Assembly (NCBI GenBank): GCA_905250125.1
Contig: CAJNOL010001224.1
Location: forward strand, 1 to 64,000
Direction: 5' to 3'
DNA length: 64,000 nucleotides
Source: Rotaria sordida
Taxonomy: Eukaryota > Rotifera > Eurotatoria > Philodinida > Philodinidae
Positions within the stretch are counted from its first letter, which is position 1, and each line of letters opens with the position of its first letter. Under the pieces are notes generated by a model. It was not told where the DNA came from. It was given only the letters and a program-made list of their open reading frames with translations, and did no database searches. The position numbers and the translations under genes are program-made. Below, piece by piece: positions 45,701 through 57,076 of the stretch.

Positions 45701-46698
45701 CGTTTTTAATGCTACATAATTTGGTTCTTGTTCAAGTGGTGACTCTTGTTTACTGAATATTTTATTATACAAAAAAAAAAAAAAAAAAAAAGAAACGATA
45801 TCTTATATAATATTTCATTTACCACCAATATGGACTTATTTTTGTTAAAGATGGTCCATGAGAAACTAAATTATATTGACCTTTACCAGACCAATCAACT
45901 AATTTTGCTCCTATCCATATACTAGCAAATTGTGTACCATTACGTGGAGTTTTTTGATACATTCTATAATTGTTATATAATAAAAAATTAAAATATTTTT
46001 TCGATTTTTTTTTTAACTTACTCATTTTCTATAATACTTTCTCGAATAAAAACAACAATCGAATCAAACTAGAATAAAAAAAAACAACCATAATTATATA
46101 CTTTATTTATTATACATATTACTACTTCGTTCTTGCTACGAATAACAAAAAGATCACCACCATCTTTTTGACAATGTTCACGTGCAGAATCCCATGCCAA
46201 TTGATTATTATCACCTAATATCAAATTATAACATCTATGTATATAAAATAGATTTATATTCATATTTAGTAACATCATAACATTTACTTACTTTGTACCT
46301 ATTTATCAATAAAAAGAAAGATTAGTGTAAAAAAACTAAAAATATAACTTTTTACCTGAAGTTGTATAATGAAGTGGACATTTAATGCATTCTTCACCAG
46401 TCTTTTAATATGAAGATTAATTCTTTTTTTGTCAAGAAACAAAAAGATTATTAATATATTTACCCAAAAAGAAAGTGGATTTTTTTCATCAATTGTTTTA
46501 CCAATAGTTGAACATAAACAATATCCATTAATACATTGTAATGGATTAGGACATGATGGATTATGTGAACTACATAATTCATTAAATGCTCTAACTAATC
46601 ATAAAAATATTTTATTTAATTCATTAATATGTCTTACTAAATGGATTTTCAATAAATATAATAAGACTAAATATGAATAACTCAATGATATATGGCAT
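42703..46698 (-). CDS. C-type lectin-like single-pass membrane receptor (10 exons, 305 aa)
   Basis: Exons 46638-46698, 46464-46594, 46356-46401, 46292-46298, 46123-46234, 46022-46068, 45823-45963, 45595-45752, 45469-45513 and 42703-42872 join in frame. Order: signal peptide ('IIELFIFSLIIFI'), short Cys-rich EGF-like segment ('CPNPLQCINGYCLC', 'TGEECIKCP'), C-type lectin domain ('AWDSAREHCQKDGGDLFVI', 'WIGAKLVDW', 'EPNYVAL', 'DWFCSWRTYTLCEI'), a Pro/Thr stalk, one membrane span ('ISIGIVILILLPISIIICF') and a basic tail ending in Tyr-rich 'SYDSAESGMSYNSIY'. EPN suggests mannose-type calcium site, but the usual WND triplet is altered, so sugar binding is uncertain. Tail tyrosines could signal. 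Exon 4 is only 7 nt and is needed to keep the frame. Intron 9 is 2.6 kb and holds a TIR element. Probable role: recognition at the cell surface. Confidence 0.85.
43755..43985. repeat. Dispersed repeat, copy 2 of 3
   Basis: Matches 8885-9130 in the same orientation ('agaaaagtctagaatggttt', 'ccaacaaaaaactgtag', 'gattagttgatt'). The TIR element begins at its right end. Confidence 0.65.
43983..45391. mobile_element. 1.4-kb TIR element with ~450-nt arms and an internal coding-like fragment
   Basis: Ends 'atgtctgtccaaaaattaaa' and its inverse are flanked by TA on both sides. The inverted arms are about 450 nt and imperfect. The ~490 bp centre holds, on the minus strand (about 44820-44565), an open segment preceded by an acceptor-like TTATAG and reading 'NYIRDQNASFKL', 'VREFCSNWLAPCDELIS'; after a one-base shift it continues as 'FKKADHYVESTLVETGDDEE' and a stop. 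It may be a decayed transposase-linked ORF or a captured host exon. Superfamily not certain; TA target suggests Tc1/mariner. Confidence 0.75.
46292..46298 (-). other. 7-nt microexon of the lectin gene
   Basis: Sequence GTACAAA between acceptor 'gataaatag' and donor GTAAGT. Exon 3 ends in phase 1 and exon 5 begins with one base completing a codon; joining them directly creates an early stop, whereas inclusion restores 'TSGTKCYNL' and places Cys at the start of the lectin domain. Confidence 0.7.
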
Positions 46699-48244
46699 AG
46701 AATATGAACGTAGAAATAGACAAGGGAGATTTTTTTTCATAGTAAAATAAGCGCCTATTAGTTTTTTTTAAATAAAACGTTTAGTTGAATTTACTTGATA
46801 AGATTATCGTCTGAAATTTCGAACTACTATTTATAATTGATCAATTTGATAGATACAAAAGTCAAGATTATTTTTCTAAATATTTCACGGATGACTTTCT
46901 ATCTTTCAACTCCGACACAAGTCTTTTTTTTTAACCGCTCTATTATCGAAGGAGAGAATTTTGAGTGAGCGAAAGAAAATCCTATCTAATGCGTCAAGAA
47001 AAAACTGTTAGCATTAAATATGTACGCAAGACAGTATTCCTGAGTCCCCAATTTCAGTCAATTAATCTGTGATCAGTCGGAAAAACAGCTAAGCAGATGT
47101 AAAATCTAAAAACAATTATCATCATTTGATTCAGCATGGTGAATTAACTCCTATTTAGCTGTTTTTTTCGGGTAATCGCAGGTCAATTGGCTGTAGAACC
47201 CGTCGGGTTAGTTCCGGACTTGATCGAGTCTAGATCCGATGAACTCTTGTTGTCTGAGAAATGTGTAGGATGAGCTAGTCACTGAATAAAAAAAACCGAA
47301 AAAAAGTATCTCGTATCTTTGGGGTGGCTATCCAATTTCGATTAGAATATTTCATTGAGAATACCAAAGTACGGTTCGACTGGATTCAGGTTCGAGTCCG
47401 AAAAGTTTTTTGATTCGATGGATTCTAATTGGCTAAAATCAGGGATCTCAGTAAAAGTCTTATAACACTCCAATGGAACAAGATAGAAATGTCGATCTTG
47501 TGTAGATGAAAAGAGAAGTATTTTTTCTATCGATTAGTCCTATTTAAAAATCTAAATCGAAACGAAAATAACTTCGGAATATCGTTTTCAAAAATCTTCA
47601 CCAAGAACTCATCGGTTTGGTCAATTACTGACAAATTAAATTTCGATATTTTTCGATGACCCCAGATTTTTTTTCTATTAAATAATGAAAACCTCAAGTC
47701 TCTATGATGTTCCTATCAAGAGTTATTCAAAAAACAATGAAGCACATTATATTCCAAAATGGATAATAGTCATAAATTTAAAATCGTTTATTCAAATTTA
47801 TGAGTCTTAGAATGAATTCAACCGTTCTAAAACGAAATTTCTTCGTATAGAATTTTCAAATCGTTTACAATTTATCAACTTTAAGTTTAGAAAATAATTT
47901 TGTGTCTACAGTTAGCAATATCGAAGTTTATTCAATAGAGCTATGTGCATAAAATATAATTATTAATTCTTCACTTTATATAGGATCTATTGTTTTCATC
48001 ACATCTTTATTTCTTGACTAATCATGTTTATTAGTATTTTAAAAAAAGAAATTTTACAAGACAGGTTTCTTTTTAAAAACATGAGCATAATCTCATTACT
48101 TTCTATAACCGATTGTAGTTGATGAAGAGTTTCATCTATCGTTGTATCAACAAATTTAGAATTACTATCTACTTATTCTGTGTGCTCATGACATGGATAC
48201 TTTATTCTCAGTTATTATGAAACACACTATGTATCATACATATA
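46699..48244. other. Intergenic region upstream of the lectin gene
   Basis: Holds dispersed repeat copy 2 of the 5355-5590 family at 47190-47445. Otherwise AT-rich with no recognised gene. Confidence 0.5.
47190..47445 (+). repeat. Dispersed ~230 bp repeat, copy 2
   Basis: Same family as 5355-5590 but in the opposite orientation: 'gggttagttccggactt', 'gtgtaggatgagctagtca', 'ccaaagtacggttcga' occur in the same order as in the reverse complement of that copy. Confidence 0.55.
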
Positions 48245-48796
48245 CCGAGTGTCTGGAAAGTAACTCCCTATTTTAAATTCTTTATTTCTCTCAAACAACA
48301 ACAAAAGATATCGTAATGATTTTTTCACTGTTTTGAAGCATGTTGTAGATGAAATAAGTCGACTTGGTTGTTTGACTATCTAAGATCAAGTACGAATATC
48401 GTCTAGAGAATGTCTGAAAATAATTCATTATTTTTTTTTGAGTAGTTTATTATTCTTATACGAGAACAGATACTATAACATCTACAGAAGTATATGGATA
48501 ATGAAGGAAAATTTGAGACATTATATGTTATAGTATTATTTACGCTTCAAAATAGTTAAAAAGTTGTTATAGTATCTATTCCCGTATATTCATAATAAAC
48601 TATTCAGAAAAAAAATGAGTTATTTCCGACATTCTCTAGACGAAATTCGTACTTGATCCTAGATAGTCCGGCAATCAATCGGCTCGTTTCATCTACAACA
48701 TGCTTCAAAACAGTGAAAAAATCATTACGATATCTTTTATTATTGTTCGAGAGTAATAAAGAATTTAAAATAGGGAATTACTTTCCAGACATCCTG
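48245..48796. mobile_element. Mariner-type MITE, ~230-nt inverted arms
   Basis: Termini 'ccgagtgtctggaaagtaa' and inverted 'caggatgtctggaaagtaa', flanked by TA at both sides (48243-48244, 48797-48798). Arms pair over about 230 nt ('gttttgaagcatgttgtaga' with its complement). 552 bp, no transposase. Confidence 0.82.
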
Positions 48797-51700
48797 TATT
48801 TGACATTAATTAGAGTCAGTAGAAGTACAATATGTACATTAGTTAATTAGCATAAATACTATTTCAAATATACGATTATCGAAAAAATATTTTCAAAAAT
48901 CCAAAGAAACTAGAACCTAGCAAATTATTAATGAAAATTTTTTCAGGGGGGACTGATCTCCACTCCTAAATAATGACTTCAATAATGTATTTTAGTATAG
49001 TGTAATATTTATTACAATCTGATTCAAAGAAGAATGTACGTCATTGAATACAATCAGCCAACACTACAAATGAGTTAGTTGATAGAATAGTTCATGACTG
49101 ATTTATCTCTTGCTTTGATATTATATGAATATTTTACTAGTTTTAGTTTATCTATATTTGTATAATCGATTATATTACATTCTCGAAAAAGTTTTGAGTC
49201 GATGATGAAGAGAATTTAATGATTCAAACCAGTAAAACAGTTAGCAAATACAAAAAAAAAGAGACATAACCCATTCATGAAGTATTCTGTCAACTAACTC
49301 ATTTGTAATATTGCTCAATTGTATTGAAAGATGTTTATTTTTCATTGAAAGCAAAAATGTCATCAATCATATATTACACTGCAATAAAGTACTTAAGCCA
49401 TCCTTGTAACTAACATTCACTTGAGACTAAAAGGGTTCTATATGAAAAGAATGAGGGGGGGAGGGGGAAGACTTTGCCCAGGGATATATATTGATTAATA
49501 ACAATCATTATACTATAAAACATTAGTTGCTTGTAATATATTAAAAATATAATAGATAATTCTTTCTTCTGAAAGATAATACTAATTAGATTGACAGATG
49601 ATGAATTATTATTAATTATATATAAAACAAAATTTTATTGGTTTGATTATTTATCTCTGCTATTATTAAATTCATTGTGCAATGGATAATAAAAATGAAT
49701 TGTAATACAGATTTAAGCTAGAAACTTAGTATGTTAAATTGAAGATTAAAAATATGTGTATTTTGTTAAAGCAAAAATATTATTGTCATTTGGTATCAGA
49801 TTCTAGTTGGAATTTTGATTGTTTTTTGCTATTTTGTATTCAATAAAAGATATTTATTATTTTTCATGGCCATAGCTATATAAAGATCACAACCCTCTTC
49901 CATTAACCCTACTTCAAGAAGTGACAACCCATCAACAAATATGGATAGATATTCATTTTCTGTGTAACTGTCTCTTCTGTCATTTTGGTTTGTTTTTTAG
50001 TGTTTATTATAGTTGTATAGATCTATTGCGTACTATTATTTGCCAATAACGATTTACGTAATTGTTTCTATTCATTTAATTATAAAAGCAATGAACATTG
50101 ATTCTGACAATAGTAGTGTTAATCATGGTCTTCATTTTGACACTGATTGTAAGCGAAAGAGAATAGAAAACTGATTGCACGTACTCATAAATACTGTGAT
50201 ATTCTCTATTAATGACGATTCTTTGTTAGAAGATTCTATAAATTAATAGAAATGATGTAAACAATTACGAAAAAGAAGATGATAATGATGATGATGATAT
50301 TAATATAACAGCAGACGATCATATTGAATAACTTTCATTAAACATAAATATTAGGAACGTGATAATTAGAATGTTTGATACACATTGAAGATGTTATTTT
50401 TCTGTATAAGTTAGATATTATCTATATAAAACATATAAGTTTGAAAATTTTTTTACCACACATATTTTCTTTCAATATTTTTAAATCTTGTCAAAAAAAA
50501 TTTTTCCTTGATTCAAACGGATGAAGAATGAAATCATTTTATAGTATCCCAATATTAATATTGTTCCGTGGCATAGTGAATCATAAAATAAAGATAAGAA
50601 TATTTATAAAGAATTCAGTAGAATTAGTAAAAAAGGCTATAATTGTCCTTCAGAACAATTGTCATTAACTTTTCCAGCAGATCATTTTTCTTGTTTATCT
50701 TATATGACGCTTAGAGGATGTGGGTGTTCTTATCCTTTTCACCCACATTCTACATAATTAGAGAAGGGCAACAAAACGGACTCATATTAAGCATTATTAC
50801 TTCATCGAAAAAATTGACCTTGTACCGCCCTTGGTATCCTATGAGGATGTAAAATTAGTATCGTATCTAAAAAAAAGTACATTATATAAGTACTTTATGA
50901 AAATAATTGGAAATTTAGATAAAATATTTATCAGATATTTAATAAGTTACTTAGTTGAAATATTTTTAGACCAAAAAAAAATACATTTGAAGTTACTGTC
51001 TAGACATTACGTTGGATTTCGCACATTATATTCAGTGACATCCATTAAATGAATATTACGTATCTTGACGATCGAACCATACTGTTGACATTTCTCTTAT
51101 CATTACATTACTCTTCAAAATGCCATCTAATTCTATTTATCTTTGACGAGAAAATAACTGATTTTCTTTTAAATATTTGCAAATCAAATTTCGCTTTTAC
51201 ATAGACAATTTGTCTTGCCGTGGGTTTAAAAATGTTATCTATCTACAACAAGAAAATTTCCAGAGGGAATCGAAAGAAAAATCAATTTTGCTTCTTCTGC
51301 TATTCATACGATCTAATAATCATATAAGAAATTTCTTCCAGAATTGATTAAAAAAAATGGTATAACAATTATTTTCTTTATTTTTTTTTTGCATGTGCTT
51401 AAAAGTATAACTTATCTTTGTTGATATTTCAAAATACGTATGACAATATTCTTTGATATGTGATGATATAAGTTGACAGTAAAACGATAGAATAATCTAT
51501 TGAAGACAGTTGTCATTGCTTATCTATGTAAGCAAGTGCGTTATATTGTTCTTCAGGGTCATATTACCAAGGTTATTAATGACTGATAAAACTCAAAACA
51601 AGTACATGGTCAGAAACTTTTCTGTTAACAAGTGATAACAATAGAAACAAACTTTTATCAAATAATTTGTAGAACATTCCTTTTATTACATATGACCTCG

Positions 51701-52904
51701 AACAAAAAAAAAAAAAAGCATTTGTCCTAAGATAGTTACTGTCATTTTGTTATTTTTCTCTTTTTTTTTTGTGTAAGTGAAATAATTTGCAATATATCAC
51801 AATTGATAGATGATTACATTTTTGTCACTTCTTTTTCTTGAGTTTTCTTATGGTTAGCTTCATTCTAAATAAGAATACCATTAACAGCCGTTATTCTGTT
51901 ACATGTCGAGCAATACAAGAACAATTGTCAGTGGATGTTATTGACAGTAACATTGGCAAATAAGAAAAAAAACTAAATAACTGATATTTTCGTTGTTGAG
52001 ATCTAGAGATAAAATTCTTTCCATGACCTTTTTAAAGTATTATTATGATATTTCAATAAAATACATTTTTTTCAAGGTCTTTACTTAAGTAGGCTTATGT
52101 ATGATTAGAATGTAAATCAGGTTATAGATTAAACACGCACACACACATATTCATAATCTGGTTTTAAAATGTATTTGTTTTCTTATCTTAGTTTTCCAGA
52201 ACAAAAAAAAGAAAGAGAACTTTTCAAGTAGCACAAATGAAATACAATAGACAAAACAACAAAAATAATAGACAAAAAAAAAAGAAAAAAGACAATAAGA
52301 TTAATCCCATCGAAGAAAAAACACGCGCAACAAAAAAAAAAAAAAAAGAACGAAAAAGTAAGAGGCAACTAATCCTTATACATAAAAGAAACGAGTAGAA
52401 ATATCTATATATGGCCATGTTTTGTTTTTTCTATTCAAATATATATATGTATATATATATGTCTGATTTATTAGCAGAAATAATAGGAAAATGACAATAA
52501 AAGAAATCGAAGAAAAAAAAAAGCGATTCAATCTAAAAGATATATGAAAAAAAAACATAAGGATCTTGTGTTCGATGGCAAAAGAAAACAAAAAACACAT
52601 AGACAAAGATTTTTCACATAATTAGAAAAAAGAAAGTTTAATAGAATAATAATAACAGTCAAAGACAATTGTCTAGATACGAGTTACACACAAACACACA
52701 CTTTTCTATGTCTAGAAAGGACGACAGACAAGAAAAAAGGTAAAAAGGAATTTCATTTCTAATTCAAAAAGAAAAAAAAGGAATAAGAACCAAAAGACAA
52801 AAAAAAGAAGATGAGAAAGAATGAGAGATATAGGATGAGCCGGTGTTTGCTTGATCATCATCGAGAATGATATTTTTAATTTGTATTTTTTTTGTTTCCT
52901 TTAT
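48797..52904. other. Intergenic region, 4.1 kb, no gene supported
   Basis: A TATA-like 'agctatataaagatc' at about 49873-49887 is followed only by very short ORFs (a 27-codon one from about 50091). Other notes: G runs at 49453-49468, a hairpin 'ggatgtgggtg'/'cacccacattc' near 50717-50751, and A-rich stretches at 52200-52840 downstream of the IF gene. Confidence 0.45.
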
Positions 52905-55900
52905 TTATTGGAATTTCTGGTTGAACACTGCTTTTTCTTCTCCATTATTATCAATAAGTCGTGTAACCATATTTGTACCTGTACCCCAAGTTTGAACACC
53001 TTCAGCTACTAATGTTTCTCTTTCATTAATTGAACCTTTACTTGCATTACGACTTAAAATACGAATACGTGATCGTGATTTAAGTACAAAATTATCCGGA
53101 AATTTATAGACAATATCGTCTTTTGAATCAATTTTACGTCGTAATGTCCAACCTTTTAAATCTTGATCTTTGCCTGTTGAACCGGCATTCTCGATGACAA
53201 TAAAGTTACCTTGAGGATCTACCTGATCAATAGCAATAGGACCTAAATAAAAAAATATGTTTTCTTGTATAATTTATTATTAATTCAAATCATGCGCTTT
53301 TTTTTTTTTTTTTGTCAAATGTCAATATATATCAAGAAGATGTAGAAGTTTGGGTGAAATTAAAAAGGATATAAAGAATATATATCGCACGCATTAAATA
53401 AGTGCAATTGACGTGCTAATAATAAACGATGACGAACAGTGGACGGTGTTATACAAAGAGAAAAAAAAAAAAAATTTATATATGAATCAATTTCATACAT
53501 GAATCAACGATTTCTTATATTTTTATATTATCATAATAATAAAGCAAAAATAATACTAATAATAATAATCAAAATCTTTTTTATTTATTTATTAAGTTTT
53601 TTATTTTTATTCAAAGCATGAGCTCCCGCTATGTGTAATTTGATGAGCAAATAATAGAGAAAAAAAAAATACATTAAGATTACTAAAAGCTCACGCTTAT
53701 ACTTAGTATGGAAAAAAGAACGGAGAATGTTTGTATATGTAATTTTATATTTTTTTTAATAGTCTAAATATAAAATAATAATAATAAAAAAACAACATGC
53801 AGTCAAAATATAAGCATATTTCAAAAACAAAACATATTAAAGGAGTTCTTTTGTTTTCAAAAATTCATACTTAAAGATGTGAGAAAAAAAAAACTAATTA
53901 CACATGATTTTTATTTTGAAATTAATTAGAAAAGATATCATTTTTATTTATTAAATGAGAACAAGATGTCGAGTTTGATATGCATGTGTTATAATTATAA
54001 CCGTCCATCTGCGACTAATCGTGTGTAATGAAATAGTTGCTTACACTATTGTTGCTTAGAAAAAGCGAACTATTGGTCGATAGGGGCGCGATGAGCAAGA
54101 GCATACAAAATGTCTCATGATAATTATCATCGAACAAGCGGGATGACATAGAAAAAGAGACAGACAAAGAAATGACATAGGATCAAACGAATAACAGTAG
54201 CCCCGCTCTCGCGTATCGCGTGCAATATAAGAAAAAACAACATGCTGCTTTCTATTGTAATTATGATTTTGTCTGATTACTTACAGTAGTAGCAGCAACA
54301 ACAAAAAGAAATATTATAAAGGATTTATAATAGGAAAAATGAATAAAGGGTTAAAAATGAAGAATATTAAAAATAATATTCTAAAAAAATTATGATGAAA
54401 TTCTGAGAGTAAAAAAGAAAAAGTCAATTCAATTTTAACTAACCTCGAGCTGATTTTTGAACGGTCATCTTTTTAGTTGATATATCCGATGCTTGAGTAG
54501 TATCATAACGACCACTTGAAGTTCCACCAATAGATGATCCAGATTGATAATGATATGAAGATGAACTTCTTCCACCACCACTAACAAGACCTTCACCACC
54601 TTCAACTCTTTGAAGATGTCCTTCTTCAACTTCAAGTAAACGTCTGTATGTATTGATTTCAAATTTAAGTGAAACATTATTTTCAAGTACAGCACTAATA
54701 GCTTGTTCACGTTGTTCAGCTAGTGCACGTAATTCAGCTAATTCTCGATCACGTTCATTTTGTGCTCGACTATGTTCAGCTGCAATTCGTTCAAAATCTT
54801 CTTCTAATTGTCGAAGATGACTTGATAAATCCGAATGTTCCTTTTGTAAATGATTATGATTATCACGATTTTCAGCTAACATGGATTTTAATGATGATAA
54901 ATCCATAACTTCAACAGCACCTGAACGACGTGCTTCTTCAATTTTACGTTTTTGTTCAGCTGCTTGTTCACGAATTTCTTCAGTTTTGATTCTATAATAT
55001 TCTAAAAATAAAAAAAAAACACAATTAAAATTATTATTTTTTTTTATTTTGTAAACCTTCTAATTCCCGTCGTTGTGCTTGTGAAAGTGCTTCAAAATCA
55101 TTCTTAATATCTCCAATAGCACGTGTTAATTCTGTTCGATAAAATTGACTAACGTCAATAGGTAATGTACCAAGTGAAGCCAATTCATTACGTTCTTCTT
55201 CATGAACAGCTTTCATAAAAGCTAATTGTTCTTCTAATGTTTGTAATTCATTTTGTATCATAACACGACCCATGGATTCATTATCAAATTCATTTTTTAA
55301 ATTTTCTAATTGTTCCAAAAGACGTTTAACTTCATTTTTACTTCGTTCAATTTCTTGTTTTTTATCATCATAACGACTACGTAATGCATCTAATTCTGAA
55401 CCACTACCTTCAAGTTGTTGTTTAAGCATAGTAAAACGATTACGATCAAGATTAACTAATTCATTAGCAAAATCAGTTTGATGTTTTATTAATGATGCAT
55501 CATATTCAGCACGTTTAGCACGTAATTCAGCTAAAGCTTTATCACGTGTAACATCATCAATTTGTTTTCTCAATGATACTAATGCTTGATCATATTGATC
55601 TTTAACTTTACCAGATTCAAAACCTAAAAGAAAAAAAAAAACAATTTATTGTTATTTTTTTTTTGTACAAAATTTTACCCCATTTTTGTTTAAGGTCATC
55701 GAGTTGAGCTTGTAATTTACGATTTTGTGTTTCAAGAAATTTGACCCGATCAAGATAGGCACCAAATTTAGTATTAAGTTCTTGCATTTCACGTTTTTCG
55801 TCTTCATGTTGAATAGCTAAATTACGTACTGCTTCTAAACCAGCACGACCACCACCTGGATATTCACTACTTCGTACACCACGTTCGATTATTGTTCGAC

Positions 55901-55931
55901 GAATAACGGTTTGATCACCACGTTCAGCCAT
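52905..55931 (-). CDS. Cytoplasmic intermediate filament protein with lamin-tail domain (571 aa)
   Basis: Structural protein forming 10-nm filaments. Exons 55679-55931, 55057-55623, 54444-55001 and 52905-53242 join in frame. Head about 1-42 ('VIRRTIIERG'), coil 1A with the conserved start 'LNTKFGAYLDRVKFLETQNR', then coil 1B, linker and coil 2. The rod-end signature 'INTYRRLLEVEEGHLQR' is at about 390-403, followed by a Gly/Ser-rich linker and an Ig-fold lamin-tail domain ('GNFIVIENAGSTGKDQDLKGW', to the C-terminus). A lamin-tail domain and a long coil 1 without nuclear-import signal or CaaX box mark protostome-type cytoplasmic IFs. Intron 3 is 1.2 kb; the other introns are under 60 nt. An AATAAA overlaps the stop codon. 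High confidence. Confidence 0.96.
53243..54443. other. Long intron 3 of the intermediate filament gene
   Basis: 1.2 kb, AT-rich, with a few GC-richer patches (for instance 'ccccgctctcgcgtatcgcg' near 54200). No alternative tail exon was recognised in any frame. Confidence 0.6.
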
Positions 55932-57037
55932 GATGTCTTAAATATTAATATTAATAATATGAAGAAGAAGAAATATAAGGCTAAAAATAAAATATAAAAA
56001 AAAAAAAATATATATATATATATATTATAAATAAATATTACGTTCAGATCAATGAACAAAGAAGAGAAAAAAAGAGGTCAACTAAAGATTTTTTTTTTTC
56101 TTTTATTGCGAACAGCTTTTACTGATACAGTTGAGTGAACTCATGACGACATACGATTTTTGTCTAGTAGTTTTTTCTCGATATGTATATATGTGTGTAT
56201 TCGACGCGAGAGATCAACAAAAGGGGCCTTCTCATACTCTCCCCTGCCCGACTCGTTCGTATATAAGGGTTGTTTCAAAAAAAAAAAAAAAACGCGCGCG
56301 CGAGAGAGAGAGAAAGAAAAGCATGAATAATCAGTCGACGCTTCTTTTCTTCCTCCTCTTCTCCGGGTCGCCATCCATATAGCCAGCCATTCAGCCAGCA
56401 ATCTAATTGTATTCTTTCTCGTCAACATTCCTCTCTTTTTCTCTTTTCTCTCTCTCGTTGATATGACGATCGGCACAAAGAGCAAAAAGAATACACACAC
56501 ACACATACATAAAGCACGATCGGGAGATGATGGTGTAGAACGAAGATGAATAACGAGAGAGGAAGAAAAGAAAAGGTAGAAGGTATGTGGTGGGTAGCCG
56601 TGGTGGTGATGGTGGTTAGCAATTAGAATTTATTCATTCATTCGTCTATGCGCAAACGACAATGAGAACGAGCAAATAATAAATAACGCGCACGTATTCT
56701 AACTACGCTTGCATATACATATACATATATATGTTGTGTTGTTGTTGCGATGATGTGTTCGTGGTTATGCACATTAATAAACTACTGAATGTAGTAATAG
56801 TGCGGTTTTTACCATTTTATATATTCTCATATGTAGTTGTCTTTCTCCTCCTATTTCTTGTTCGTCAGTTATTAGAACAGATGGCAACGACAAGAGAGGA
56901 AGAACCCATTCTATTTGTTCTATCATGGAATAAAGAAAAAGAAATATGCAAAAGAAAAAAAAAAGTTCTCGTAAAAAAAAGAGGATGTGCAAGATGAGAA
57001 CAAACGAACGAACGAACGAACGAGCGCGGTTCTATTT

Positions 57038-57076
<39 letters not shown>

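Noticed and set aside
47385-47402. 'ggttcgagtccg' as a tRNA T-arm
   Set aside because: No matching acceptor or anticodon arms around it; it belongs to a dispersed repeat.
54465-54908. ORFs in other frames over the intermediate filament exons
   Set aside because: Repetitive codons of the coiled coil keep other frames open; only the annotated frame shows IF motifs and splices correctly.
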